Positions 34,216 to 41,829 of a DNA stretch of 64,000 nt are shown one piece after another. Position 1 is the first letter of the stretch, and every line of letters starts with the position of its first letter. The notes beneath the pieces were generated by a model. The model did no database searches, was not told the origin of the DNA, and saw nothing but the letters and a program-made list of their open reading frames with translations. Source of the DNA: Arthrobacter sp. SLBN-122 (GTDB lineage: Bacteria; Actinomycetota; Actinomycetes; Actinomycetales; Micrococcaceae); assembly GCF_006715165.1 (NCBI RefSeq), contig NZ_VFMS01000001.1:1240001-1304000 (forward strand), given 5' to 3'. Both the position numbers and the translations under genes were made by a program.

Positions 34216-34377
34216 GCGCGGACCGCGCCGCCCGGGGACGGGCCACCTGGACCACCGGTATGACTCCTTGGAGCCATGTGCCCAACACGGCCAGCACACT
34301 GGTCCAGGTCGTTACCCGCCGTTTCAGGCCCGCCCGGGTTCGCCAAGCGCGTGCTCCCTGACGCTAAAAGCCAAGTG

Positions 34378-34626
34378 TCAGCTTGAGGCGTCCCGCTCGA
34401 TTTCTTCGGCGAGGTCTTCCACCTCTTCGGGGCGGGCTTCAATACCCGCTTCCTCGAAGCGCTCCTCGAGGACGTGTGTCACATCGTCCTGGACATGGCC
34501 CAGCTGGATGTCATGGCGGACATCCTCGGCGATACTTTCAGGCGTCTCATGGTGCTCGGTTCCGGCCACGATCTCGTCGTTGCCGTCAAAGGGGTCGTTG
34601 GCGCCGCCAGCTCCGGAATCAGTCAT
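34378..34626 (-). CDS. Small acidic protein of unknown function
   Basis: 82 residues, very acidic (about a third Asp/Glu), with helical-looking blocks PESIAEDVRHDI and VTHVLEERFEEAGI and no hydrophobic segment. The composition and codon use fit a real gene. The start is the ATG at 34626, with GGAG directly before it. Related small acidic proteins are common in actinobacteria without known function. Confidence 0.65.
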   Translation of the reverse strand: MTDSGAGGANDPFDGNDEIVAGTEHHETPESIAEDVRHDIQLGHVQDDVTHVLEERFEEAGIEARPEEVEDLAEEIERDASS

Positions 34627-34676
34627 ACTCCATCGTTACCCTTCGCTGTCCGGCAGTAAACGGGCAGTAGGCGCCG

Positions 34677-34723
34677 ATGGAAACGGACGAGGGCGGGCGC
34701 GTCCCCCTGTCGTCTGTTTCCAT
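34677..34723 (-). terminator. Divergent member of the palindrome family
   Basis: Arms 34677-34697 and 34703-34723 pair at 17 of 21 positions around a five-base loop. It contains ATGGAAAC and GACGA cores and is located just after the SRPBCC gene on the minus strand. Confidence 0.6.
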
Positions 34724-34729
34724 TGCGCC

Positions 34730-35137
34730 TCAGGAGACGTCGGCGAGAATCCCTTCAATCCGGGCCAGCAGGCCCGGCCAGCCGTTGCCCATGCCTTCGA
34801 TGGCCTGCCTGCCCGTTGGGGTGTCGAGGCGGAATCCGGCGTGTTCGTGGTGGAGGATGGTCCCGCCGTCCACCGGCTCCAGCCGCCAGGTGATGGTGGT
34901 GTCAAGCATGCCCTCCGAGAAGAGGAAGCTGATGGACTTTCCCGGGTCCACGGTGAGGACCTCGCACTGCTGGTGGCCCCACGCATCCATGTCCATGGTG
35001 AAGCGGTGGCCCACCACGGGTGCGATGTCGCCCGGTGCCCACCAGCGGGCCAGCAATTCCGGGGTGGTCAGCGCGGCCCACACCGCCGTGGCGGGGTGCG
35101 AAAAGCGGCGTTCCAGCCGGATGGCGTTCTCGGTCAT
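34730..35137 (-). CDS. SRPBCC / AHSA1-like domain protein
   Basis: 135 residues, START-like fold: RRFSHPATAVWAALTTPELLARWW at the N-terminus (split by the conserved Trp pair) and TWRLEPVDGGT in the middle. The ATG at 35137 has AGGAGAA before it. Earlier in-frame codons add a Pro/Arg-rich leader unlike the family. Ligand unknown; probably a small hydrophobic molecule. It sits next to a membrane protein gene on the same strand, 19 bases upstream. Confidence 0.82.
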   Translation of the reverse strand: MTENAIRLERRFSHPATAVWAALTTPELLARWWAPGDIAPVVGHRFTMDMDAWGHQQCEVLTVDPGKSISFLFSEGMLDTTITWRLEPVDGGTILHHEHAGFRLDTPTGRQAIEGMGNGWPGLLARIEGILADVS

Positions 35138-35156
35138 GACGGATTCTCCTCGTCGC

Positions 35157-35477
35157 CTAGGTCGGTTGCGCCGGGTTGGACATGGCCCCGGCCCGCCGTC
35201 CAAACCTGTAGCCGGCCCAGAAAGCGAGGAACAGCAGGCCCACGACGGCAACGGCAAGGCCGAGCTGGGTTCCCTGGGTGACAAAGGCCGCTCCATTGGC
35301 GCTGAACGGCTGGTTGCTCAGCGGGGCGTAGGCAACCCACCCGGTGAAATCCCGGTTGAGGTAGGCGATCAGGAAACCAACAAGCACGGCAACCAGGCCA
35401 AGCAAAGGCACGACGGCGGCAGGAACCTTGCCGCGTCTGGACCCCGGGCGTTCTTCAGGTGTTGCATTCTCCCCCAT
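35157..35477 (-). CDS. Small two-helix membrane protein
   Basis: 106 residues with membrane segments at about 19-40 and 70-90, an external loop of about 30 residues between them, and a basic cytosolic end (GYRFGRRAG). No known domain. Possibly co-transcribed with the SRPBCC gene. Confidence 0.65.
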   Translation of the reverse strand: MGENATPEERPGSRRGKVPAAVVPLLGLVAVLVGFLIAYLNRDFTGWVAYAPLSNQPFSANGAAFVTQGTQLGLAVAVVGLLFLAFWAGYRFGRRAGAMSNPAQPT

Positions 35478-35564
35478 GCAGGCGAGTCTAGCCGCGAGCG
35501 TCGACCTGCCGGAGAGCGCTCACTCGCAGTACTTCCGCCACTTTAGAAACATCTGCCTCTTCTA

Positions 35565-35593
35565 TTGCCGAGAAAACGCTTTCTCGGTATGGT
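35565..35593 (+). promoter_or_regulatory. Pectin operon promoter with LacI-type operator in the spacer
   Basis: TTGCCG (35565-35570), 17-base spacer, TATGGT (35588-35593). The perfect 20-bp palindrome CCGAGAAAACGCTTTCTCGG (35568-35587) fills the spacer and has the central CG and flanking AAA/TTT typical of LacI-family sites. Repression with induction by a pectin fragment is the expected logic. No cognate LacI gene lies nearby. Confidence 0.7.
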
Positions 35594-35674
35594 CCTTGTC
35601 AGCGCTCACAAATATTCGGCGGCAAAGTGGCCCCGGACCGGGGCGCAGTTCATTCCAATGACGGAAGAGAGAAC

Positions 35675-37042
35675 ATGCGAAAAAGCAGTACGCACTTATC
35701 CATGTCTGCAGCCATCGCCGTGGCAGGAGCACTCCTCGTTGCCGGACCGGCAGGGGCTTCCCCAAACCCGGCGGCCGATCCTACCGCCCAGACCACCCAG
35801 ACACCCCTTGAACGTCAGGTCCTGCCAGCAGGAAACGGCTGGGCATCCGAAGGGACCGGAACCACCGGCGGATCGGCAGCAGAGGCCGCCAACGTTTACG
35901 ACGTCTCCAGCAAGGCAGAACTGCTGGCCGCCTTCGCCGCCGGAAGCCAGGCCAAGATCATCCGGATCCACGGCAGCATCAACGCCAACACCGCGGCGGA
36001 CGGCTCCCCTCTCACCTGTGAAAGCTATGCCGAAGGCACGGGCTACAGCCTTGCGCAGTACCTCCACGATTTTGACCCCGAAACCTACGGGCGGGACCAG
36101 GAGCCGGCAGGTCCACAGGAGGACGCCAGGCGCCTGGCAGCCGCCAAGCAGGCGAAAACCATCCGGTGGGATATTCCCAGCAACACCACGATCGTTGGCG
36201 CCACCCCGGACAGCAGCATCACCGGCGCCGCCCTCCGCATCAATGGTGCCGGGAACGTCATCGTCCGCAACCTCACCCTGAGGGATGCGGCGGACTGCTT
36301 CCCCGCCTGGGATCCGACTGATGGCACCGAGGGAAACTGGAACAGCGAGTACGACCTGCTGCAGGTCATCAACAAGGCCACGCACGTCTGGATTGACCAC
36401 TCGGCTTTCACGGACGCCCCCAACCTGGACAGCGCCCAGCCGCTCTACTTCGGCCGCCCCTACCAGGTGCATGACGGCGCAGTGGATGTCACCAACGGCT
36501 CGGACCTGGTGACCATGTCCTACAACCGGTTCTCCGAGCACGACAAGCTGCTCCTGATCGGTTCCACCGATTCACCCACGCGCGGCGACCCCGGCAAGCT
36601 GCGGGTCACCATCCACCACAACGTCTTCGAAAACGTGGGCCAGCGCGCGCCGCGCGTCCGATTCGGCCAGGTGGATGTGTACAACAACCACTTCGAGGTG
36701 ACCGAGGACAGCAAGATCCCTTACAAATACAGCCTGGGCGCCGGGTTCAGCTCCCACCTCTACGCCGAGGCAAACGCCTTCACGCTTCCGGCCGGCATTG
36801 ATGCTGCGGACATCATCGGCCGCTATAAGGGAACGGCCATCACCACTATCGCCAATGCGGTCAACGGCAAGATCACCGACCTTCGCGCGGAGTACAACGC
36901 GGCCGCAGCCCCCGCCGACCAGCTGGCTGAGGATACGTCCTGGACCCCAACCCTGCGTACCCAGGTCCACCCGGCCCAGGCCGTGCCGGCGCAGCTCAAG
37001 GACTCCACTGGACCGGTCTTCACGGCAGGAGGCAACCTTTAA
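35675..37042 (+). CDS. Secreted pectate lyase, polysaccharide lyase family 1
   Basis: 455 residues. A cleavable signal peptide (about 1-30, ending near GPAGA-SPNP) is followed by the PL1 parallel beta-helix: WIDHSAFTD (about 239), TSYNRF-like MSYNRFSEHDKLLLIG, IHHNVFENVGQRAPRVRFGQ with the catalytic R.P..R, and VYNNHFEV. It cleaves polygalacturonate by beta-elimination in a Ca2+-dependent way. The ATG at 35675 follows GGAAGAGAG. The stop overlaps the start of the esterase fusion by one base, so the pair is co-translated. Regulated by the operator at 35568-35587. Confidence 0.92.
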   Translation: MRKSSTHLSMSAAIAVAGALLVAGPAGASPNPAADPTAQTTQTPLERQVLPAGNGWASEGTGTTGGSAAEAANVYDVSSKAELLAAFAAGSQAKIIRIHGSINANTAADGSPLTCESYAEGTGYSLAQYLHDFDPETYGRDQEPAGPQEDARRLAAAKQAKTIRWDIPSNTTIVGATPDSSITGAALRINGAGNVIVRNLTLRDAADCFPAWDPTDGTEGNWNSEYDLLQVINKATHVWIDHSAFTDAPNLDSAQPLYFGRPYQVHDGAVDVTNGSDLVTMSYNRFSEHDKLLLIGSTDSPTRGDPGKLRVTIHHNVFENVGQRAPRVRFGQVDVYNNHFEVTEDSKIPYKYSLGAGFSSHLYAEANAFTLPAGIDAADIIGRYKGTAITTIANAVNGKITDLRAEYNAAAAPADQLAEDTSWTPTLRTQVHPAQAVPAQLKDSTGPVFTAGGNL

Positions 37043-38922
37043 TGGCTGCCATCCTGCCCAGCCGCCGCGGCGTCCTGACGGCACTGGCACTCACCGCAGG
37101 GGCCGCGGCATTCTCCGGAACAGGCATGGCGAACGCACTCTCCCAGGCCGGTCCCGACCCCACCAAACCCCGCACCAAGCCGGTCATCTTCGTGGTGGGG
37201 GACTCGACGTCGTCGGCCTACCAGCAGTCCGAACGTCCCCGCGCCGGCTGGGGACAGGCCCTGCCGCTCCTGCTGGGCCCGCAGGCCACCGTCTTTGACT
37301 ACGCCTGGTCCGGCGCCTCCTCGAAGAGCTTCGCGGACGCCGGGCTGCTGGACCGGGTGCTGGCGCTGATGCAGGCGGGTGACTACCTGCTGATCTCCTT
37401 CGGCCACAATGATGAAAAAGTGGCGGACCCGGCCCGCGGAACGCTCCCCGACACCACCTTTAAGGAGTACCTGGGCAGGTACATCGACGGGGCCAGGGCG
37501 CGTGGGGGCATGCCTGTGCTGGTCACCCCAGTGGAACGCCGCCGCTTCGATTCGTTCGGCAATGCCAAGGACTCCCACGGGGCGTATCCGCAGGCCGTCC
37601 GGGAGCTCGCCGCCGCGTCCGGGACTCCCCTGGTGGACCTCACGGCGTCCTCCAAGGCGCTGTGGCAGCAACTGGGGCCGGAAGGAACCAAGTCGCAGTT
37701 CCTCTTCCTGGCTCCCGGTGAGCACCCGCAGTATCCGCAGGGTTCGGAGGACAACACGCATTTCCAGGCCGCCGGTGCGGTGGCTGTGGCCGGCCTGGTG
37801 GCGCGCGAACTGCAGTCCAAGGAGATTGCCCCTCCGGGCTACTTCCTGAACATCGACGCGGTCACGGATCCCCTGCTGGATATGTACTGGCCTGCCGAGC
37901 GGCCCATCGACCTTCCGGTGACGCTCGACGTCGGACCGGGCCGGACGTTCGCGACAGTTCAGTCCGCCATCGATTCCGTCCCTGCGGGCAGCCTCCAGCG
38001 GACCATCATCAGGATCCAGCCCGGCACCTACCGGGAAGCCGTTCGGGTTCCGGCGGACAAGCCCCGGATCTCCTTCCTTGGCCAGGGCGGGCGGCCGGAG
38101 GACGTGCTGCTGGTGTTCAACAACGCATCCGGCACGCCGAAGCCCGACGGCAGCGGCAACTTCGGCACCTCCGGCAGCGCGTCCGTCCGCATTGACGGGC
38201 CGGACTTCGTGGCGCGGAACCTTACCATCAGCAACGATTTCGACGAGGCCGCCAACATGGGGATGAAGGACCGCCAGGCCGTGGCGCTGCACATCACCGG
38301 GGACCGTGCGGTGCTGTCCAACGTCAGGCTGCTGGGCAACCAGGACACCCTGCTGGTCAACTCACCGGGGGCAGGCGTCCAGGCCAGGTTCTACTTCGAG
38401 GGCTGCTACGTGGAGGGCGACGTGGACTTCATTTTCGGCCGCGGAACTGCCGTCTTCAGTGGCTGCGAGATCACGTCGCTGGACCGCGGCTCCAGCACCA
38501 ACAACGGTTACGTGACGGCGGGCAGCCAGGACCTGTCCATCCCGTACGGCTACCTCTTTGACCAGTGCAGGCTCATCTCGGATGCCGCGAGGGATACCGT
38601 CCATCTCGGCCGGCCGTGGCATCCCAGCGGTGACCCGAAAGCCGTTGCCCAGGTGCTGGTGCGGGATTGCTGGCTGGGCGCGCACATCTCCGGAACGCCG
38701 TGGACGGACATGAGCGGCTTCTCCTGGCGGGAGGCACGGTTCCACGAGTTCAACAACCGCGGCCCCGGCGCGCAGGTTACGCCCGACCGTCCGCAGTTGC
38801 CCGGGGCTGAGGCGGGCAAGTACACGGTCCGGACGTACCTGCAGGGAACGGACGGGTGGGCGCCGCAGCTCGCCGGTACCAGGGCGGACTGCAGCGTGGT
38901 GCCGGCGGAGGCGGCTGCCTAG
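37042..38922 (+). CDS. Bifunctional secreted esterase: CE12 SGNH deacetylase fused to CE8 pectin methylesterase
   Basis: 626 residues. A Tat-type signal (SRRGVLTALALTAGAAAF) is followed by an SGNH hydrolase like rhamnogalacturonan acetylesterase (about 45-270): VGDSTSSAY, SFGHNDEKV and DNTHFQ give Ser, Asn and Asp/His. Then a CE8 pectinesterase beta-helix (about 290-615): GNQDTLLVN, GDVDFIFGRG with the catalytic Asp near residue 462, and LGRPWHP with the Arg near 522. Both halves remove substituents from pectin, which opens it to the co-expressed pectate lyase. AGGAGG precedes the ATG. All key residues appear intact. Confidence 0.9.
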   Translation: MAAILPSRRGVLTALALTAGAAAFSGTGMANALSQAGPDPTKPRTKPVIFVVGDSTSSAYQQSERPRAGWGQALPLLLGPQATVFDYAWSGASSKSFADAGLLDRVLALMQAGDYLLISFGHNDEKVADPARGTLPDTTFKEYLGRYIDGARARGGMPVLVTPVERRRFDSFGNAKDSHGAYPQAVRELAAASGTPLVDLTASSKALWQQLGPEGTKSQFLFLAPGEHPQYPQGSEDNTHFQAAGAVAVAGLVARELQSKEIAPPGYFLNIDAVTDPLLDMYWPAERPIDLPVTLDVGPGRTFATVQSAIDSVPAGSLQRTIIRIQPGTYREAVRVPADKPRISFLGQGGRPEDVLLVFNNASGTPKPDGSGNFGTSGSASVRIDGPDFVARNLTISNDFDEAANMGMKDRQAVALHITGDRAVLSNVRLLGNQDTLLVNSPGAGVQARFYFEGCYVEGDVDFIFGRGTAVFSGCEITSLDRGSSTNNGYVTAGSQDLSIPYGYLFDQCRLISDAARDTVHLGRPWHPSGDPKAVAQVLVRDCWLGAHISGTPWTDMSGFSWREARFHEFNNRGPGAQVTPDRPQLPGAEAGKYTVRTYLQGTDGWAPQLAGTRADCSVVPAEAAA

Positions 38923-38933
38923 CTGCCGAGGGG

Positions 38934-38962
38934 ATGCCCGGTTCCGGAATGGAGCCGGGCAT
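38934..38962 (+). terminator. Terminator of the pectin operon
   Basis: ATGCCCGGTTCC (38934-38945) pairs 11 of 12 with 38951-38962 over five bases and is followed by TTTCTCC. Confidence 0.65.
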
Positions 38963-39015
38963 TTCTCCTCTCCAGGGCCGGGACAGCGGGCCGGACCCGG
39001 GGTTAGGCTGGGCGG

Positions 39016-39375
39016 ATGTTGACCATTGGAACCATCGTCCTCGGCGTCAACGACGTTGCCGCCGCCACCAAGTTCTGGCAGGAAGCCATCGGCTACGTCC
39101 CCCGGGAACCCTGTGACGACACGTGGGTGACCCTTGTGCCGGCGTCGGGCCCGGGCGCGGCACTGTCCCTCATGCTCAGCGAAACCCCGGTCCAGGCCTA
39201 TCCGCGGATCCATCTGGACCTGTACGCGGATGACCAGGGTGCGGAGGTGGACCGGCTGGTGTCCCTCGGAGCCAAGCACGTGGACTGGGACATGTACCCC
39301 GACGACCCCGACTTTGTGGTTCTGGAGGATCCGGACGGAAACCGGTTCTGCGTGATCGACAAGAGTCCGCGGTAG
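39016..39375 (+). CDS. VOC/glyoxalase-like family protein
   Basis: 119 residues, one vicinal-oxygen-chelate domain: TIGTIVLGVNDVAAATKFW at the N-terminus and the closing FVVLEDPDGNRFCVID. This is the broad glyoxalase-like group, often resistance or lyase proteins; the metal set seems incomplete in a single-domain read and the substrate is unknown. Shine-Dalgarno weak. Confidence 0.82.
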   Translation: MLTIGTIVLGVNDVAAATKFWQEAIGYVPREPCDDTWVTLVPASGPGAALSLMLSETPVQAYPRIHLDLYADDQGAEVDRLVSLGAKHVDWDMYPDDPDFVVLEDPDGNRFCVIDKSPR

Positions 39376-39464
39376 CCGCCGGGAACAAGCCCGCCGTCCA
39401 GGCCGTTGGCACCCGTACGACACCTGCCGCATTCCAAGCGGCGGCAGCGACGGAAGGGAACCTC

Positions 39465-39749
39465 ATGGTCAGGGCTATCTGGAACGGAAAAATCATCGCC
39501 GAGTCCGCGGACACGGTGGTGGTTGAGGGCAACCACTACTTCCCGCGAGACGCCGTCAACGCCGGCTACCTGCGCGACAGCGACAAGAACACGTTCTGCC
39601 CCTGGAAAGGCCAGGCCAGCTACCACACGCTGGAAGTGGACGGCCGGCGGAACGACGCCGCTGCCTGGTACTACCCCGATCCAAAGGACAAGGCCAAGCA
39701 CATCGAGGACCGGATCGCCTTCTGGCGCGGCGTCACCATCGAGGACTAG
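39465..39749 (+). CDS. DUF427 domain protein
   Basis: 94 residues with the DUF427 pattern: RAIWNGKIIAES, EGNHYFPRDAV, FCPWKGQASYHTL and DAAAWYYPDPKD. It is a compact beta fold of unknown role found in many soil bacteria. GGAAGGGA precedes the ATG. It ends before a palindrome-family terminator. Confidence 0.85.
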   Translation: MVRAIWNGKIIAESADTVVVEGNHYFPRDAVNAGYLRDSDKNTFCPWKGQASYHTLEVDGRRNDAAAWYYPDPKDKAKHIEDRIAFWRGVTIED

Positions 39750-39759
39750 CAGGCAGATA

Positions 39760-39799
39760 AGAAGGACGACGGCGGGTGGGCACCCGCCGTCGTCCTTCT
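39760..39799. terminator. Palindrome-family terminator, 19-bp perfect arms
   Basis: Arms 39760-39778 (ending GGACGACGGCGGGTG) and 39781-39799 with a GG loop, between the converging DUF427 gene and the 44-residue gene. AGAAGG/CCTTCT ends. Confidence 0.85.
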
Positions 39800-39866
39800 G
39801 CGTCACTTGCTGCTGCTACCGGCGGCGGGTGGCCGGGCTAGGAGTTCCGGCCGCCCGCTGGCCTGG

Positions 39867-40001
39867 TCAGCGCCGATTTTTGCGGGGCTTTACAACGTTG
39901 AGTTCGCCGCTTTCATGCTTTGCTTTTTTGTCAGCCCGTTTTTCGAGGATCGACTTGCCGACTTTCTTGGCGGCGCTGCTTTTGGGGGATTTTCCGGACA
40001 T
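39867..40001 (-). CDS. Short lysine-rich protein
   Basis: 44 residues: it starts MSGKSPKSSAAKKVGKS and continues with ILEKRADKKAKHESG, then a basic end PRKNRR. About a quarter Lys, no hydrophobic segment. Small Lys-rich proteins with this SGKS..SLKEKRA.K pattern are widespread in actinobacteria but of unknown function; nucleic-acid or ribosome contact is a guess. AAGGAAAGG lies about 11 bases before the ATG and an AT-rich stretch with TAAAAG about 35 further gives a possible promoter. Confidence 0.72.
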   Translation of the reverse strand: MSGKSPKSSAAKKVGKSILEKRADKKAKHESGELNVVKPRKNRR

Positions 40002-40128
40002 CGGAATCACGCCTTTCCTTGCTTGCGTACCCGCAACGCTACGCGCTTTTATTTTTTTGGCTAGCCCTCTGAAGTACCGGGATCCCGGCTGATCTGCTTG
40101 CTACACCCCCGAGTTTTCTCTCATTCCT

Positions 40129-41046
40129 TCAGCGCCAAAATTCGGTGAGCTGTTGCGCAAGCATTTCACCTTGGCGGTGCCCCGCCCGGGCTGCGGCCGG
40201 GCGCAACGAAAAGTCCATCGCGTTGGGGCCGAACAAGTGCTCAGCTTCGCTGCCGGGGAAGACTGTTTCCACCCTGCTCCCGCCTGCCCGCAACTCCTCC
40301 ACCTGCGCGGCGAGCTGCATTCCCCACTCCAGCGGCGTCCGGGTCCTGCCGCCGAAGGGCGAGAGCACCAGGACGCGCGCGAACCCCGACGCAAGGTCCG
40401 CGTTCTCGTTGCGCCGGTAGCCGCCGTCAATATAGCGCCTGTCCCCGATCCCATAGGCGAACCCGCTGGCACAGCTGGCGGCAACGGCGTCCACCAGATC
40501 CACGCCACTGCTGCTGTCGAACACGGCCGGCTCGCCGGTGTGGGCATCGACGGCCGTGATGAGCAGCTTGTGGTGCGGCCAATTTCGGATTGGCAGCCGC
40601 GCGGCCACAGTCCCGCGCCAACGTGCGGTCGGGTCATGGGCCGCGGCCAGATCCATGGCCAGAACCCCCATCCGGCGGCGCATGTCCCCCGCGTCTTTCG
40701 ATGAGGCGATGATCCTGCCCGTCCGCTCCAGGTGGTCAGACACGGGTCTGGAAGGAGCGGGGCCAGTGGTGGATCCTGGCGAAGCCGTCGGGTGCGGGGG
40801 CGCATCCAGGACTGCGGCATAGAGTTCTGTGGCCGCGGCACCGGCGATCTGCGCCGCAGCGGTGGACCCGGCCGAGGTGCCGATGACCAGGTCCGCGTCC
40901 GTCACGTCCAGGCCGGCGTCGGCCAGCCCGGCGAGGACGCCGATCAGCCACGCGTTGCCGGTTGATCCGCCGCCGCCGAGGACCAGTGCCCGTCGGGAGT
41001 CCGCCGGCGGGATGAGGTGTGGTGTTGAAGAAGGTGTTGAGTTCAT
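40129..41046 (-). CDS. Patatin-like phospholipase
   Basis: 305 residues. The patatin catalytic set is complete: oxyanion loop GGGGSTGNAW, nucleophile GTSAGS (about 59-64) and the DGG Asp in YIDGGYRR. There is no signal peptide, so it is cytosolic. It hydrolyses acyl lipids; physiological substrate unknown. AAAGG precedes the ATG at 41046. It runs convergently to the 44-residue gene side by side without overlap. Confidence 0.88.
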   Translation of the reverse strand: MNSTPSSTPHLIPPADSRRALVLGGGGSTGNAWLIGVLAGLADAGLDVTDADLVIGTSAGSTAAAQIAGAAATELYAAVLDAPPHPTASPGSTTGPAPSRPVSDHLERTGRIIASSKDAGDMRRRMGVLAMDLAAAHDPTARWRGTVAARLPIRNWPHHKLLITAVDAHTGEPAVFDSSSGVDLVDAVAASCASGFAYGIGDRRYIDGGYRRNENADLASGFARVLVLSPFGGRTRTPLEWGMQLAAQVEELRAGGSRVETVFPGSEAEHLFGPNAMDFSLRPAAARAGHRQGEMLAQQLTEFWR

Positions 41047-41235
41047 GGGAGTCGCCTTTCGCGAATAGCGTGTTTGGCGCTCCCGGTGGCGGCTACGTCA
41101 GCCGCGCGATCGTGGACTGCGGGGAGCACCCATTGCGGATACAGCATTCATGGGTCTCACCTCCTGCGGTCGGGTCACGATCACGGGAATCATGGCACAG
41201 CGGAGAAGCTGCCCGCAACAGGTAAATTTGAGGCG

Positions 41236-41709
41236 ATGATTTCCATAGACCGGGACAACCCCACGCGTGACGACGTCCACCTCCTGCTCAGCGAGCACCT
41301 GGCAGACATGTTTGCCACCTCGCCGGCTGAGAGCGTCCACGCCTTGGACCACTCGGCGCTGTCCGCCCCCTCGATCACGTTCTGGACGGCCCGGGAGGAC
41401 GGCAACCTGCTGGGGTGCGGCGCGCTTAAGCTCCTGGACTCCCCCACCGGCCCGGCAAGGCACGGCGAGATCAAGTCCATGCGCACCACGGCAACCGCGC
41501 GGGGACGGGGCGTTGCCACCCTCATGCTCCGGCATATCCTGGACGAAGCCCGGGCCCGGAACCTTGAGCACGTCTACCTGGAGACGGGAACCGAGGACTA
41601 CTTCGCGCCCGCCCGCCGCCTCTACGCCCGGCACGGTTTCGCCGAGTGCCCGCCGTTCGCCGATTACGTGCTGGACCCCAACAGCGTCTTCATGGAGCTT
41701 CGCCTTTAG
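41236..41709 (+). CDS. GNAT family N-acetyltransferase
   Basis: 157 residues, the acetyl-CoA loop is TATARGRGVATLMLRHIL, followed by EHVYLETGTEDYFAPARRLYARHGF split over the usual C-terminal strand. It is like the YsnE/PhnO group. The ATG at 41236 is preceded by GAGGCG. Acceptor unknown. The gap 41047-41235 holds no other gene, only a short hairpin GCGGCT-N5-AGCCGC. Confidence 0.85.
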   Translation: MISIDRDNPTRDDVHLLLSEHLADMFATSPAESVHALDHSALSAPSITFWTAREDGNLLGCGALKLLDSPTGPARHGEIKSMRTTATARGRGVATLMLRHILDEARARNLEHVYLETGTEDYFAPARRLYARHGFAECPPFADYVLDPNSVFMELRL

Positions 41710-41731
41710 CAAGGCACATGCCCGGCACGTA

Positions 41732-41775
41732 AGGAGGCGGACGACCGCGTGTGGCCACCCGCCGTCGTCCCTCCT
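41732..41775 (+). terminator. Palindrome-family terminator, imperfect
   Basis: AGGAGG...GGACGAC (from 41732) pairs with GTCGTCC.CTCCT (to 41775), and the right side CACCCGCCGTCGTCC matches the family arm exactly, while the left arm has drifted (GACGACCGCGTGTGG). Confidence 0.7.
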
Positions 41776-41829
41776 GCGTTTGGGCGCGTTCCGGTCACCC
41801 CTGCCGGGCTTTGCTGGCACACTGGGCCA

